In this document: piece after piece, positions 23,704 through 34,638 of the stretch | How positions within the stretch are numbered: the stretch's first letter is position 1 | Layout of the letters: every line of letters starts with the position of its first letter | Origin: RHKX01 sp041393495 | Lineage (GTDB): Bacteria; Actinomycetota; Thermoleophilia; Solirubrobacterales; 70-9 | Reading direction: 5' to 3' | Length of the DNA: 64,000 nucleotides | Assembly: GCA_041393495.1 (NCBI GenBank) | Contig: JAWKKA010000011.1 | Span: 60,224-124,223 of the forward strand | Notes under the pieces: model-generated | What the model saw: only the letters and a program-made list of their open reading frames with translations | What the model was told of the DNA's origin: nothing | The model's database searches: none | Program-made: the position numbers and the translations under genes

Positions 23704-23705
23704 TC

Positions 23706-24368
23706 TCAGCCCTCCACCACCCGACCGCCGATCTCGACCATGCCGTCGGCGAGCGGCCGGGCCCGGATGACCGAGCCCTTGCCCTGGCGGACCTCGATCG
23801 GGCGGCCGAGGGAGGCGCAGAGCGGCAGGGCCGCGGAGCCGGTCGCCTCGTCCTCGGCGACGCCCACCTCGGGGACGAAGCAGCGGGCGCGGACGAGGCC
23901 GGCGTCCTCGTCGATCCAGGCCCAGGCGTAGCGGGAGCCTTCGGTGTGGATCGGCAGCGCGTCGATGTCCGCCGCCGCCCCGTAGCGCGCGAGCTCCCAG
24001 TCGGGGCACCACTCCGGCCGCGCCGCGACCCAGACCAGGTCGCCGTCGCGGCGGACCGGCACCCTGCCGGCGGGCGGGCGCAGGGCGTCGATCGCGTGGC
24101 CCTCGCCGAGCAGCATCCAGGCCGTCCCCACGCACGGATGACCGGCGAACGGCAGCTCGACTTCGGGCGTGAAGATCGCGATCCGCCCGGTCGCGGCGTC
24201 ATCGACGAAGACCGTCTCCGAGTAGCTGAGGTGGCGGGCCAGCGCCTGGCGGTCGTCGACCGCGACGGCGGCGCCGTCGAGGACGACGCCGAGCGGATTG
24301 CCGAACTCCCCCGCCGGACCGCAGAAGACGCGCGGGACCCGGACCTCGATCTGCGGTGCAGCGGCCAT
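23706..24368 (-). CDS. PhzF-family isomerase/epimerase-like protein
   Basis: A 220-residue protein with PhzF signatures: FCGPAGEFGNPLGVVLDG, LSYSETVFVDD with the catalytic-type Glu51, FTPEVELPFAGHPCVGTAW, and the second-half motif VAEDEATGSAALPL. The family (diaminopimelate-epimerase fold) normally runs 260 to 300 residues. Here part of the middle and the C terminus are shorter, so it is a compact member. Substrates of most PhzF proteins outside phenazine pathways are unknown. Its stop abuts tRNA-Lys. Confidence 0.82.
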   Translation of the reverse strand: MAAAPQIEVRVPRVFCGPAGEFGNPLGVVLDGAAVAVDDRQALARHLSYSETVFVDDAATGRIAIFTPEVELPFAGHPCVGTAWMLLGEGHAIDALRPPAGRVPVRRDGDLVWVAARPEWCPDWELARYGAAADIDALPIHTEGSRYAWAWIDEDAGLVRARCFVPEVGVAEDEATGSAALPLCASLGRPIEVRQGKGSVIRARPLADGMVEIGGRVVEG

Positions 24369-24378
24369 CCCGCCCGGG

Positions 24379-24645
24379 CTAGCGACCGTCGCGCGCGCGG
24401 TGCGTGCAGCCCGGCCAGCAGCAGGGACGGCGCTGGCCCTCCTCGAGCTCTTCCCGGGTCCGGCGGATGCGCCGCTCGCGGGTCGCCTCCCGCTTGGCGT
24501 CCTCGACCCAGCAGATGAACTCGTTGCGGGCCAGCGGCGTGATGTCCCGCCAGGCGTCGAGTGCCGTGCTGCTGACGATCAGCCCCGCGCGGAGATCTGC
24601 GGGCAGGGCGTGGACCGTCCCGCCGGGAAGTCGCGGGCCGCTCAT
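24379..24645 (-). CDS. YdeI/OmpD-associated-family-like small protein
   Basis: An 88-residue protein. Residues 16-60 (DLRAGLIVSSTALDAWRDIT, then NEFICWVEDAKREATRERRI) match the DUF1905/YdeI pattern in which a C-terminal helical segment follows the conserved ARNEFICWVE. It ends with a Cys/Trp cluster (CCWPGCTH), which is unusual. The ATG is 6 bases after TAGGAT. It lies upstream of the phzF-like gene with a 10-base gap. Function unknown. Confidence 0.6.
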   Translation of the reverse strand: MSGPRLPGGTVHALPADLRAGLIVSSTALDAWRDITPLARNEFICWVEDAKREATRERRIRRTREELEEGQRRPCCWPGCTHRARDGR

Positions 24646-24651
24646 ACGCCC

Positions 24652-24657
24652 ATCCTA
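24652..24657 (-). promoter_or_regulatory. -10 box of the YdeI-like gene (leaderless type)
   Basis: TAGGAT on the minus strand, 6 bases before the ATG at 24645. Confidence 0.45.
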
Positions 24658-24776
24658 GGTCACCGCCTCCTCGGCGAAGGCGGCGCCGAGCCTGGCGGCG
24701 GAGCACGCAGCGCCGACCCGGGTGGCTGGCGAAGGCGGCAGCCCCGACCCGAGTGGCGGAGCTGGCGGCGCCGACC

Positions 24777-26392
<1,616 letters not shown>

Positions 26393-26396
<4 letters not shown>

Positions 26397-27082
26397 CGCT
26401 CCTCGATCCGGACCAGCCGGGGGTTGGCGGGGTCGATCCGGACGGCGCCATCGGCGATCAGCTCGATCGCGCGCGGCAGCAGCTCGTGCTCGATCGCGTG
26501 GATCTCCTCGGTCACCTCGTGCACCGGGCGAGTGTATGTGAGCTCGATCGGGCGCTGCAGGAGGATCGGCCCGCTGTCGACGCCCTCGTCGACGAAGTGG
26601 ACGGTGACCCCGGTGACCCGGACCCCGTGGGCGAGCGCCTGGCCGATCGCGTCGAGGCCGGGGAAGGCCGGCAGCAGCGCCGGGTGGACGTTGACGATCC
26701 GGTTCCGGTAGCGGCGCACGAACGCGTCGCTGAGGAGCTGCATGTAGCCGGCCAGCACGACGAGCTCGCATCGAAGTGATTCCAACCAGTTGCCGATCGC
26801 GGCGTCGCGGGCCCCGCGACTCGCGAAGTCGGCGGTCGGGAAGGTCGCTGTCGGCACCCGGGCCGCCGCCGCGCGCTCGAGCGCCCGCGCTTCCGGCTTG
26901 TCGGAGCCGACCCCGACCACCTCGACCTTGCCGCGGCCGTGCAGGCGGTCGAGGATCGCCTGCAGGTTGGTGCCGCTGCCCGACGCGAGCACGGCGACCC
27001 GCAGCGGCCCCTGGCGCCGCCCGTCGCCGCGCAGCGGCGCGCCCTCGCGTCGCGGCTGCTCTCCGGAGGCGGCCGCGGCCAA
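26393..27082 (-). CDS. purN: Phosphoribosylglycinamide formyltransferase
   Basis: A 229-residue enzyme transferring formyl from 10-formyl-tetrahydrofolate to GAR. Signatures are VAVLASGSGTNLQAIL, LAGYMQLLSDAFV, the catalytic INVHPALLPAFPG-type segment (VNVHPALLPAFPG) and TVHFVDEGVDSGPIL with the catalytic Asp. The TTG start lies 1 base after the purF stop and gives a 27-residue Ala/Arg-rich leader before the conserved LRVAVLAS; a shorter internal start is not obvious. It is coupled to purH. Confidence 0.94.
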
Positions 27083-27083
27083 C

Positions 27084-28520
27084 TCAGCGGGTGCCGGCGG
27101 GAACCGTCGCCAGCTGCTCGAGCGCGAACTTGCCGTTCGCGTTCTCGCCGAGCGGATAGCGCCCCGTGAAGCAGGCGTCGCAGTGATCCTCGGCCGGGGT
27201 GCCGATCGCCTCGTAGACGCCGTCGAGCGACAGGTAGGCGAGCGAGTCGGCGCCGAGGTGCTCGGCGATCTCGTCGACGGTCCGCTCGTGGGCGACCATC
27301 TCCTCGCGGCTCGACATGTCGACGCCGTAGTGGCACGGAAAGCGGATCGGCGGCGCCGAGATCCGCAGGTGGACCTCGAGGGCGCCGGCGTCGCGGAGCA
27401 TGCCGACGATCTGCCGCGTCGTGTTGCCGCGCACGATCGAGTCGTCGACGACGACGAGCCGCTTGCCGGCGACGATCTCCGGCAGCGGGTTGAACTTCAT
27501 CCGCAGCCCGTGCCTGCGGAGCTCCTGCCCGGGCTGGATGAACGTCCGGGCCACGTAGCGGTTCTTGATCAGCCCGTCGTCCTTGGGCAGCCCCGACGCC
27601 CGCGAGAGCCCGGCGGCGGCCGGGTTGCCGGAGTCGGGGACCGAGATCACGAGGTCGGCGTCGACCGGCGCCTGGCGCCAGAGGATCTCGCCCATCCGGC
27701 CGCGGACCTGCTGCAGCACCCGGCCTTCGAGGCGCGTGTCGGGACGGGAGAAGTAGATGTGCTCGAAGACGCAGAACGACGAGCGCTTCGGCCGGACCGC
27801 CTGACGGACCTCGAGCCCGCGTTCGCTGAGCGAGACCATCTCGCCGGGATTGACCTCGCGGAGCAGCTCGGCGCCGACGATGTCGAACGCGCAGCTCTCG
27901 GAGGCGACCAGGAAGTCGGAGCCGAGCCGGCCGAGCGCCAGCGGCCGGACCCCGTTCGGGTCCCGGAAAGCGCAGATCCCGCCCTTGGTCATCACCACGG
28001 TCGAGTAGGCGCCGGCGAGGCGGGGCATCGTCTCGACCACAGCGTCCTCGATCCGCCGCTCCGGCGAGGAGGAGAGCAGCGCCGCGATGATCTCCGAGTC
28101 GGAGGTGCCGCGGAACGTGATGCCGCGCTCGCGCAGCTCCGCGAACAGCTCGACCGCGTTGGTCAGGTTGCCGTTGTGGGCGAGAGCGACCTCGCGGCCG
28201 TCGTCGCGCCAGACCGGCTGGGTGTTCTCCCAGGCGCCACCCCCGGTCGTCGAGTAACGGACGTGGCCGATCGCCATCGTCCCCGCGAGCCCCTGCAGCT
28301 TCTCCTCGTCGAAGACCTGCGAGACGAGGCCGAGGTCGCGCAGGGTCATGATCATCCCGCCCTCGCAGGTCGCGATCCCGGCCGACTCCTGGCCGCGGTG
28401 CTGGAGCGCGTAGAGGCCGAAGTAGGTCAGCCTGGCGACATCGTGGCCGGGCGCGTAGACGCCGAACACGCCGCACTCATCGCGCGGTCCGTCGCGGTCG
28501 TCTGGGGGCCGCTCGGTCAA
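27084..28520 (-). CDS. purF: Amidophosphoribosyltransferase
   Basis: A 478-residue PurF, the first committed step of purine synthesis. A 15-residue propeptide precedes the N-terminal nucleophile Cys16 (DE-CGVFGVY), so autocatalytic cleavage is expected. Then come YALQHRGQESAGI, FRGTSDSEIIAALL, the PRPP-binding VVVDDSIVRGNTTRQIV and C-terminal EDHCDACFTGRYP. Conserved Cys residues fit the 4Fe-4S-containing Bacillus-type enzyme. The start is a TTG. A possible -10 box TAGTCT (28585-28590, minus strand) would give a leader of about 57 bases with a small GCAGG/CCTGC hairpin. Confidence 0.95.
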   Translation of the reverse strand: MTERPPDDRDGPRDECGVFGVYAPGHDVARLTYFGLYALQHRGQESAGIATCEGGMIMTLRDLGLVSQVFDEEKLQGLAGTMAIGHVRYSTTGGGAWENTQPVWRDDGREVALAHNGNLTNAVELFAELRERGITFRGTSDSEIIAALLSSSPERRIEDAVVETMPRLAGAYSTVVMTKGGICAFRDPNGVRPLALGRLGSDFLVASESCAFDIVGAELLREVNPGEMVSLSERGLEVRQAVRPKRSSFCVFEHIYFSRPDTRLEGRVLQQVRGRMGEILWRQAPVDADLVISVPDSGNPAAAGLSRASGLPKDDGLIKNRYVARTFIQPGQELRRHGLRMKFNPLPEIVAGKRLVVVDDSIVRGNTTRQIVGMLRDAGALEVHLRISAPPIRFPCHYGVDMSSREEMVAHERTVDEIAEHLGADSLAYLSLDGVYEAIGTPAEDHCDACFTGRYPLGENANGKFALEQLATVPAGTR

Positions 28521-28741
28521 CTGCAGAACGCCTTTCGGGGCTCGCCGCCTGATCAGGACAACGCAGGCCTCGACCTGCAGTCGCAGACTAGCAGCGCGGT
28601 CACGCGGGACCTGGGCATGCGCGGGCGAGGTCGGCCGGGTCCGTGCCGGCGGGCCGCGCAGGATCGTGCCGGGAGCGGACCACGGCGCCTCGACGCAACC
28701 GCCGAGGCCGTAGATGCCGCGTGCTCTGCCCGGATCGGCTC
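28521..28741. other. Intergenic region between the GMC oxidoreductase and purF
   Basis: A 221-base gap without a supportable gene. It holds a probable purF promoter (TAGTCT read on the minus strand at 28585-28590) and a short inverted repeat in the presumed leader. I see no riboswitch; a purine aptamer core is not present. Confidence 0.4.
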
Positions 28742-30379
28742 TCAGGCCCGGGCGAGCTCCGCGTCCAGCGGCTCCACCGCCGCATGGCCGGGCGCCGCCG
28801 GGACGCGTTCCATCGCCCGCTCGACGAGCGCGGTGATGGTGAGCGACGGGTTGACGCCGAGGTTGGCGGGAAGCACCGAGCCGTCACAGACGAGCAGGTT
28901 CTCGTAGCCGTGGACCCTGAGGTCGGCGTCGACGACGCCCCGATCGGCGTCGGCGCCGATGACCGCACCGCCGAGGAAGTGCGCGGTGACGGGGGTGCAC
29001 AGCGCCGATTCGAACACCGAGGACTGCGGAGTCCCGCCCATCCGCTCGGCGAGCCGCCGCGCCAGGTCGTAGGCCTCCGGGATCGGAGCCGGCCGCGGCT
29101 CCCCGGGCTCGGGGTCGGTCTGCAAGAGGACGGTGCCGTCGCGCAGGCGCCGGACCGGGCGCAGCCTGATCGAGGTGTCGAGCGACTGCATGACGATGAA
29201 CAGCAGCGTCCGGCGCGACCAGCGAAACGGGTTGCTCGCCCGCAGCAGCGTGCGCGGGTTGCGCAGCGCCGCCGCGACGAAGCGCAGCGGCTGCGTCGTG
29301 CGCTTGCCGGGATCGACCAGGACCGAGAACAGGGACGAGTTGAGGTCGCCGCCGCTGCCGTAGACGACCGGTTCGACGTGGGTGTGCTCGTCGAGCCAGA
29401 TGCTCGAGGAGATGCAGACGGAGTCGGAGAGGTCGAAGCGGTCGTCGGGCGCGGTGACGGCGAGCACCGACTCGCAGTTGGTCCGCACCTTCTCCCCGAG
29501 GCGCGGTGAGAGGACGTTGAGCGACCCGTTCAGCCGGCAACGCTGGAGCAGCTTGTTGGTGCCCAGCGTTCCCGCGGCGACCACGACCGCCCGGGCCCGG
29601 ATCGTGCGCCGGTTGCGCAGCAGCGCGTTGCCGGGGGTGACGCTCGTGACCTCGAACCCCTCGCTGCCGTCGCCGCTGCGGCCGAGGGGGCGGATGTCGG
29701 TGACGAGCCGCTCGGGCAGGATGCGCACGCCCCGGCGCTCGGCGAAGTAGAGGTAGTTCTTGGTGAGGACGTTCTTGGCGCCGACGCGGCAGCCGACCAT
29801 GCAGTTTCCGCAGTTCGTACAGCCGGTGCGGTTCGGCCCGGCGCCGTCGAAGTAGGGGTCCGCGACGGTTTCGCCCGGGGTGCCGAGGAAGGCGCCGACC
29901 GTCGGCTTGGTGTACGTGTCGGCGACCCCGAGGTCCTCGGCGACGTCCAGCAGCAGGCGATCGCCGACGCTGTCGCGCTCGTAGCGCATCACCCCGAGCA
30001 TGCGCTCGGCCTCGTCGTAGTGGCGGGGGAGCTCGTCCCGCCAGTCGGCGAGGCCCGCCCACTGCGGGTCGTCGAAGAACCGGTCCGGCGCCCGCAGCAG
30101 GACCATCGAGTAGACCAGCGACCCACCCCCGACGCCGGACCCGGAGAGGACCGTGATGTCCTTGAACGGCGAGACGCGAAGCATCCCGCGCAGCTTCAGC
30201 GCCGGCAGCCAGAACGCCCGCGGCAGCTGCCATGTCGCCTCGGGGAGGTCGGCGTCCTCGTACCGCCGCCCGCACTCGAGCACCGCCACGCTGTGTCCCT
30301 TCTCGGCGAGCCGCAGCGCGGCGGTGCTGCCCCCGAACCCCGAGCCGACGACGACGTAGTCGTAGTCGTAGGAGCGCAT
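28742..30379 (-). CDS. GMC-family oxidoreductase (cholesterol-oxidase-like) with Cys-rich insert
   Basis: A 545-residue flavoprotein. The N-terminal FAD dinucleotide motif is VVVGSGFGGSTAALRLAEKG. SGSGVGGGSLVYSMVLLR follows near residue 78, as in cholesterol-oxidase-like GMC members. VVVAAGTLGTNKLLQR and the C-terminal LPANLGVNPSLTITALVERA are also typical. Around residues 180-195 it carries GCTNCGNCMVGCRVG, four Cys spaced like a ferredoxin 4Fe-4S site, found in a subset of bacterial GMC proteins that may pass electrons to carriers. It lies 4 bases downstream of an aldehyde dehydrogenase, so alcohol-to-aldehyde-to-acid oxidation is a reasonable joint role. Confidence 0.88.
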   Translation of the reverse strand: MRSYDYDYVVVGSGFGGSTAALRLAEKGHSVAVLECGRRYEDADLPEATWQLPRAFWLPALKLRGMLRVSPFKDITVLSGSGVGGGSLVYSMVLLRAPDRFFDDPQWAGLADWRDELPRHYDEAERMLGVMRYERDSVGDRLLLDVAEDLGVADTYTKPTVGAFLGTPGETVADPYFDGAGPNRTGCTNCGNCMVGCRVGAKNVLTKNYLYFAERRGVRILPERLVTDIRPLGRSGDGSEGFEVTSVTPGNALLRNRRTIRARAVVVAAGTLGTNKLLQRCRLNGSLNVLSPRLGEKVRTNCESVLAVTAPDDRFDLSDSVCISSSIWLDEHTHVEPVVYGSGGDLNSSLFSVLVDPGKRTTQPLRFVAAALRNPRTLLRASNPFRWSRRTLLFIVMQSLDTSIRLRPVRRLRDGTVLLQTDPEPGEPRPAPIPEAYDLARRLAERMGGTPQSSVFESALCTPVTAHFLGGAVIGADADRGVVDADLRVHGYENLLVCDGSVLPANLGVNPSLTITALVERAMERVPAAPGHAAVEPLDAELARA

Positions 30380-30383
30380 GCGT

Positions 30384-31976
30384 TCAGAGCCTCGGGGTGC
30401 GGCGCATCAGGCGCAGCCCCGTGGTCATGATCCTGGCGTAGGGCCCGCCCGGCGTGCCGGGATCCGGCGTCACGGGAAGCAGCGACTGAGCCGCGATCGT
30501 CCGCGCCTCGGTGTACTTGAGGATGCCCTGGGCCCCGTGCCGGCGGCCCGCGCCCGACTGCTTGACGCCCCCCATCGGTGCTCCGATCGACCCGAACGCC
30601 GCGGCGTACGGCTCGTTGATGTTCACCGTGCCGGCCTCGATCCGCAGCGCGAGCTTGCGGGCGGCGGCGATGTTGCCCGAGTAGACGGACGCGTTGAGGC
30701 CGTAGTCGGAGTCGTTGATCAGCGCGACGGCATCGTCGACCTCGTCGTAGGGGTAGACCTCGATCAGCGGCCCGAACGTCTCCTCGCGATGGCAGGCCAT
30801 CGACTCGGTCACGCCGGTCAGGACGGTCGGCTCGAAGAACAGCGGGCCGACGTCCGGACGCGCCCGCCCACCCGCGACGATCGAGGCGCCCTTGGCGACC
30901 GCATCCTCGAGATGAGCGACGGTCGCCTCGAGCTGGCGCGCGGAGATCATCGAGCCGATGTCCGCGCCCCAGTCCAGGGCGCCGCCGAGGCGCAGCCCGG
31001 CGATCCGGTCGGCCAGCCTCGAGACGTAGCCGTCGTAGAGCGAGCGGTGGACGTAGATCCGCTCGACGGCGATGCAGAGCTGGCCGGCGTTCCCGAACGC
31101 GCCGCTGATCGTGCCCTTCACGGCCCGCTCGAGGCCCGCGTCGGGCAGGATCAGCATCGCGTTCTTGCCGCCGAGCTCCATCGAGCAGCCGATCAGACGC
31201 TCACCGCAGCGGGCGGCAAGGGCCCTGCCGACCGCGGTCGAGCCGGTGAACATCAGGAAGTCGACGCGATCGACGAGCGCGCCCCCGACGAGCGGTCCGG
31301 GCCCGGTGACGACCTGCGCCAGCCCCGGCGGCAGGCCGGCCTGCTCGAGGAGCTCGAACGCCCACAGCGCGCTCAGGGGAGTCTGGGCGTCCGGCTTGAC
31401 GACCACGCCGTTACCCGCCACCAACGCCGCCATCGCGTCGGTGGCGCCCATCGTCAGCGGGTAGTTCCACGGGGTGATGAAGCCGCACACGCCGACGGGG
31501 AGGTGGGCCTCCCAGGTGCGGGTGAGCGCCGGGACCGCGCCGGCGCGCCTCCGCGTCCGCAGGTATGCGGCGGCCCGCTTGCCGTAGTGGCGCGCCGTCG
31601 TCGCCGTCGCCATGACCTCCTCGAACGCGTTGATGCGCGACTTGCCCGTCTCGAGCTGGAGCAGGTCGAGCACCTCGCGCTGGCGTGCCAGCAGGAGGTC
31701 GTGAAAGCGCAGCAGCACGCGCGCGCGTCGTCGCGGTGACCAGCGGGCCCAGTCGCGTTGAGCCGTGCGAGCGCGGGCGACTGCCACCTCGACGTCGGCC
31801 GCGCCGCACGACGGAACGCTCGCCAGCACCTCGCCGGTGACGGGGGACGTGACGTCGATCGGCTCATCGATCGAATCGGCTGCACCGACCCGGCGCACGA
31901 GGCGCGCGAGCTGATCGGCGCGCTCGTCGCTGAGCAACGGCTCGGGGCCGGCTTTGCCAAGCACCTCAGTGGTCAT
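30384..31976 (-). CDS. NAD(P)-dependent aldehyde dehydrogenase (succinate-semialdehyde-dehydrogenase-like)
   Basis: A 530-residue ALDH with GFITPWNYPLTMGATDAM, the cofactor loop FTGSTAVGRALA, the general-base Glu in SMELGGKNAML (near residue 266), the catalytic Cys in FGNAGQLCIAVERI (near 299), and EETFGPLIEVYPY. The overall pattern is nearest to succinate-semialdehyde dehydrogenases, but specificity cannot be read reliably. The ATG at 31976 has AAGGAGG eight bases upstream. It is the first gene of a pair with the GMC oxidoreductase. Confidence 0.88.
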   Translation of the reverse strand: MTTEVLGKAGPEPLLSDERADQLARLVRRVGAADSIDEPIDVTSPVTGEVLASVPSCGAADVEVAVARARTAQRDWARWSPRRRARVLLRFHDLLLARQREVLDLLQLETGKSRINAFEEVMATATTARHYGKRAAAYLRTRRRAGAVPALTRTWEAHLPVGVCGFITPWNYPLTMGATDAMAALVAGNGVVVKPDAQTPLSALWAFELLEQAGLPPGLAQVVTGPGPLVGGALVDRVDFLMFTGSTAVGRALAARCGERLIGCSMELGGKNAMLILPDAGLERAVKGTISGAFGNAGQLCIAVERIYVHRSLYDGYVSRLADRIAGLRLGGALDWGADIGSMISARQLEATVAHLEDAVAKGASIVAGGRARPDVGPLFFEPTVLTGVTESMACHREETFGPLIEVYPYDEVDDAVALINDSDYGLNASVYSGNIAAARKLALRIEAGTVNINEPYAAAFGSIGAPMGGVKQSGAGRRHGAQGILKYTEARTIAAQSLLPVTPDPGTPGGPYARIMTTGLRLMRRTPRL

Positions 31977-32103
31977 TCATGAGCCTCCTTCGGCCGTCGA
32001 CGCGATTCATATTCAACCAATCCGCGGCCATCCCGTTCCCGCGCCCGGCGTCGGTCGGCGCACGCCAGCCGTTTCGATTCGGAGCCGGGCGGGGAGATCT
32101 CGT

Positions 32104-34638
32104 CTACGAGCCGCACTCACGGCCCCGCGCCCGTCCGATCACCGTCAGCGTGGTCCGCGCGCCCCGGAACGAGGCGGTCAAGACCTCCTCGCGCGGGCGA
32201 TAGCTCCAGCGGTCGGTGGCCAGGCGGCGGTCGTCGACGAGGACCCGGCACGGGCGCAGCCGCTGCCGGAGCGTGCCGAGCGAGGCCTGCAGGTCGTACG
32301 AGCGCCCGCGGTTGCCGCGAACCCGCAGCGTCCAGCGGCCGCGTCGCTCGATCGAGGCGATCCGGCCGCCTTCGTAGAAGCGCGAGGAGCTGCGGCCGCG
32401 CGGGAAGGCGAGCAGCTCGAGCTCGCCGGCGCGATCGCGGAACCGGACGAGGTCGTCATCAGCGCCGCCGTAGGAGGCGAGCGTGTCGATGTCGGGTGAC
32501 AGCAGCGGTAGCACCGCACCGGCGCGGACGAGCAGCGGCAGCTCCTCGAGCGGCGCCGGGATCGTCGTCGCCCGGCCGCCGCGCAGGGGCCGCGAGCGCC
32601 CGAGCCGCAACCCACCGGCCTCCTCGATGTAGGCGGCCGAGCGCCAGAGGTCGATCCAGCGCCCGCGCGGCAGGTACAGCCGGCGCTCCCGCGCGTCCGG
32701 CTCGATCACGGGGGCCGCGAGCAGGTCGGGCCCGAACAGGAACTCGTCGTCGGAGCCCGCGGCGCGGCGGTCGCCGGGATAGGCGAGCGCGAGGTGGCGC
32801 ATGATCGGCAGGCCGCTGTGCCGGTAGGCCGCATCGGCGGCGGCGATGTACGGATAGAGCTGGGTGCGGAGCTTCGCGTAGCGGCGCCAGTTGGCGATCT
32901 GGTCAGCGTCCCAGACCTGCGGGCGCGGCTTGTCCGGGATCGCGATCCCGTTCGCCTGGGTGCGCATGACGCCGGAGACGGCGCCGAGCTGGACCCAGCG
33001 GGTGAGCAGCTCCGGCGACAGCGAGTTGCTGCCGATCGCGAAGAAGCCGCCGATGTCGGAGCCCCAGGTGCTGATCCCCGACAGCCCCATCGTCAGCCCG
33101 TTCGTCACCGCCGAGGCGAGCCCGTCGAAGCCCCAGCCGACGGTCGGATCGCCGCCCCAGACGATCTGCGCGCACGGGGCGACGCCGGTCCAGCCGGAGC
33201 GGATGAAGCGCCCGAGCGGGCGATCCGCGTGCCGAGCGAAGTCCCGGGCGGCGCAGTGGTACTGGACGGGATAGAGGTTGTGCATCTCGGTTCCGCTCAT
33301 CCCGTTGGCCGACCGCGAGTCCAGCGGCGTGTACTCGCCGAAGTCCTCCATCCAGCCGTCGTAGCCGTCCTCCACCGCCTCGCCGAGCAGCTCGCCGTAC
33401 ATGCCGCGGCCGGACGGAGCGGAGAAGTCGAACTGCGAGACGAGGAACCCGGTGGCGGTGCTGTAGTGGTAGGCGTAGGGGTCGCCGGCCGCATCCTCGG
33501 TCAGGGCACCGCGGGCGGCCGCCTCCCCGTAGGCGCCGGCGTAGCCGGTGCAGATCATCGGGTTGAAGTAGGTCGTGATCGCCAGCCCCTGCGAGTGGGC
33601 CCAAGCGGTCTCGTCGCGGAGCTCGTCCCGCTGGCCGACCTGGTCCCCGCACGGCAGGTAGTGGGTGTACGTCTGGCTGACCGAGACCGGCGCGTCGGCG
33701 GCCCGCAGCGTCGCGACCTGGGCCCGCTCGTCGCCGGACGGCTGAAACCAGGGACCGAAATACCACGGCGCCGCGGCCGGTGGCTGGCGCCCGGTCGCCG
33801 CCGTGAACCGGCGCAGGGCGTCGGCCGGCTCCGGCCCGGCGAAGACGCGCAGCGAGAGCTCCCCGGGAGCGGGGGCCCCGGCGGCCTGCGGCTGGTCGGG
33901 CGGCGCCGCTGTCACCTCGACGCTCCAGGCGTCGCCGGAGTCGGTCCCGAGCCGGTGGTAGCTGGTCTCGGTGTTGTCGACGAGGACGCCGTAACCGGCG
34001 GTCGAGAGCAGCCAGGGGACCGGAAAGTAGGTCGCATCGTCACGCTGCTGGAAGCCCCAGGGCGGGACGAACAGGGAGATCAGCGGTCGCTCCGCGGCCG
34101 GGTAGGCGCCCTCGCCGACGTAGCTCTCGACGACGTTGCCGCGCTGATCGACCGCGTTCGAGCGCTCGCCGAAGCCGAGGTAGCGCTCGCGCGGACGGGC
34201 GTCGAAGCCGATCCCGAGCGCGGTGATCCCCGCCCGCGGTCCGACGACGGACGCGCGGAGGCGGATCACGCCGGGCCGCAGCGGGGTCAGCAGGACGTCG
34301 ATCCGTCGGCCGCGTGGATCGTTGGTGTCGAGGCGCGCCGCGATCCCGGTTCCCCGTCGGCGCTCGGAGACGATCCGGGTCGCGTGGCGCCAGACGTCGC
34401 CGTCGCGGAAGCCGAGCGTTCCCGCCGGGCCGGTTCCCCGGGCGGCGTGCTCGGCGAGGACGCGACGGCCGTCGGCGTCGGAGAACGCCAGCCGCCAGCG
34501 CCCGTCTCCGGTCTCGGCGCGAAGCGGCCCCGAGACGACCTCGCCGGCCGCCGCGCCGGCCGGAGCGGCGAGCGCGACGAGCGCCGACGCGAGCGCGGCC
34601 ATCAGTCCGGCGGCCCGACGGCCCCGGCGCCCCCTCAC
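32104..34638 (-). CDS. Secreted glycoside hydrolase family 31 alpha-glycosidase
   Basis: An 844-residue exported enzyme. The GTG at 34638 overlaps the purL stop (GTGA) and gives an ideal signal peptide: RGRRGRRAAG, then a hydrophobic Ala/Leu core ending AGAAAGEV. The GH31 catalytic barrel spans about residues 250-600, with the nucleophile Asp in DGWMEDFGEYTP (near 430) and the acid/base Asp in WGGDPTVGW (near 496); STWGSDIGGFF is a further family motif. Members cleave alpha-glucosides, xylosides or sulfoquinovosides. Translational coupling of an extracellular glycosidase to purL is odd. The adjoining sulfation/glycosylation island makes processing of a surface glycan plausible, but that is inference. 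Confidence 0.88.
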   Translation of the reverse strand: MRGRRGRRAAGLMAALASALVALAAPAGAAAGEVVSGPLRAETGDGRWRLAFSDADGRRVLAEHAARGTGPAGTLGFRDGDVWRHATRIVSERRRGTGIAARLDTNDPRGRRIDVLLTPLRPGVIRLRASVVGPRAGITALGIGFDARPRERYLGFGERSNAVDQRGNVVESYVGEGAYPAAERPLISLFVPPWGFQQRDDATYFPVPWLLSTAGYGVLVDNTETSYHRLGTDSGDAWSVEVTAAPPDQPQAAGAPAPGELSLRVFAGPEPADALRRFTAATGRQPPAAAPWYFGPWFQPSGDERAQVATLRAADAPVSVSQTYTHYLPCGDQVGQRDELRDETAWAHSQGLAITTYFNPMICTGYAGAYGEAAARGALTEDAAGDPYAYHYSTATGFLVSQFDFSAPSGRGMYGELLGEAVEDGYDGWMEDFGEYTPLDSRSANGMSGTEMHNLYPVQYHCAARDFARHADRPLGRFIRSGWTGVAPCAQIVWGGDPTVGWGFDGLASAVTNGLTMGLSGISTWGSDIGGFFAIGSNSLSPELLTRWVQLGAVSGVMRTQANGIAIPDKPRPQVWDADQIANWRRYAKLRTQLYPYIAAADAAYRHSGLPIMRHLALAYPGDRRAAGSDDEFLFGPDLLAAPVIEPDARERRLYLPRGRWIDLWRSAAYIEEAGGLRLGRSRPLRGGRATTIPAPLEELPLLVRAGAVLPLLSPDIDTLASYGGADDDLVRFRDRAGELELLAFPRGRSSSRFYEGGRIASIERRGRWTLRVRGNRGRSYDLQASLGTLRQRLRPCRVLVDDRRLATDRWSYRPREEVLTASFRGARTTLTVIGRARGRECGS

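Noticed and set aside
28521..28741. Purine riboswitch before purF
   Set aside because: No aptamer core or loop-loop motif is visible; only a promoter and a short inverted repeat are present.
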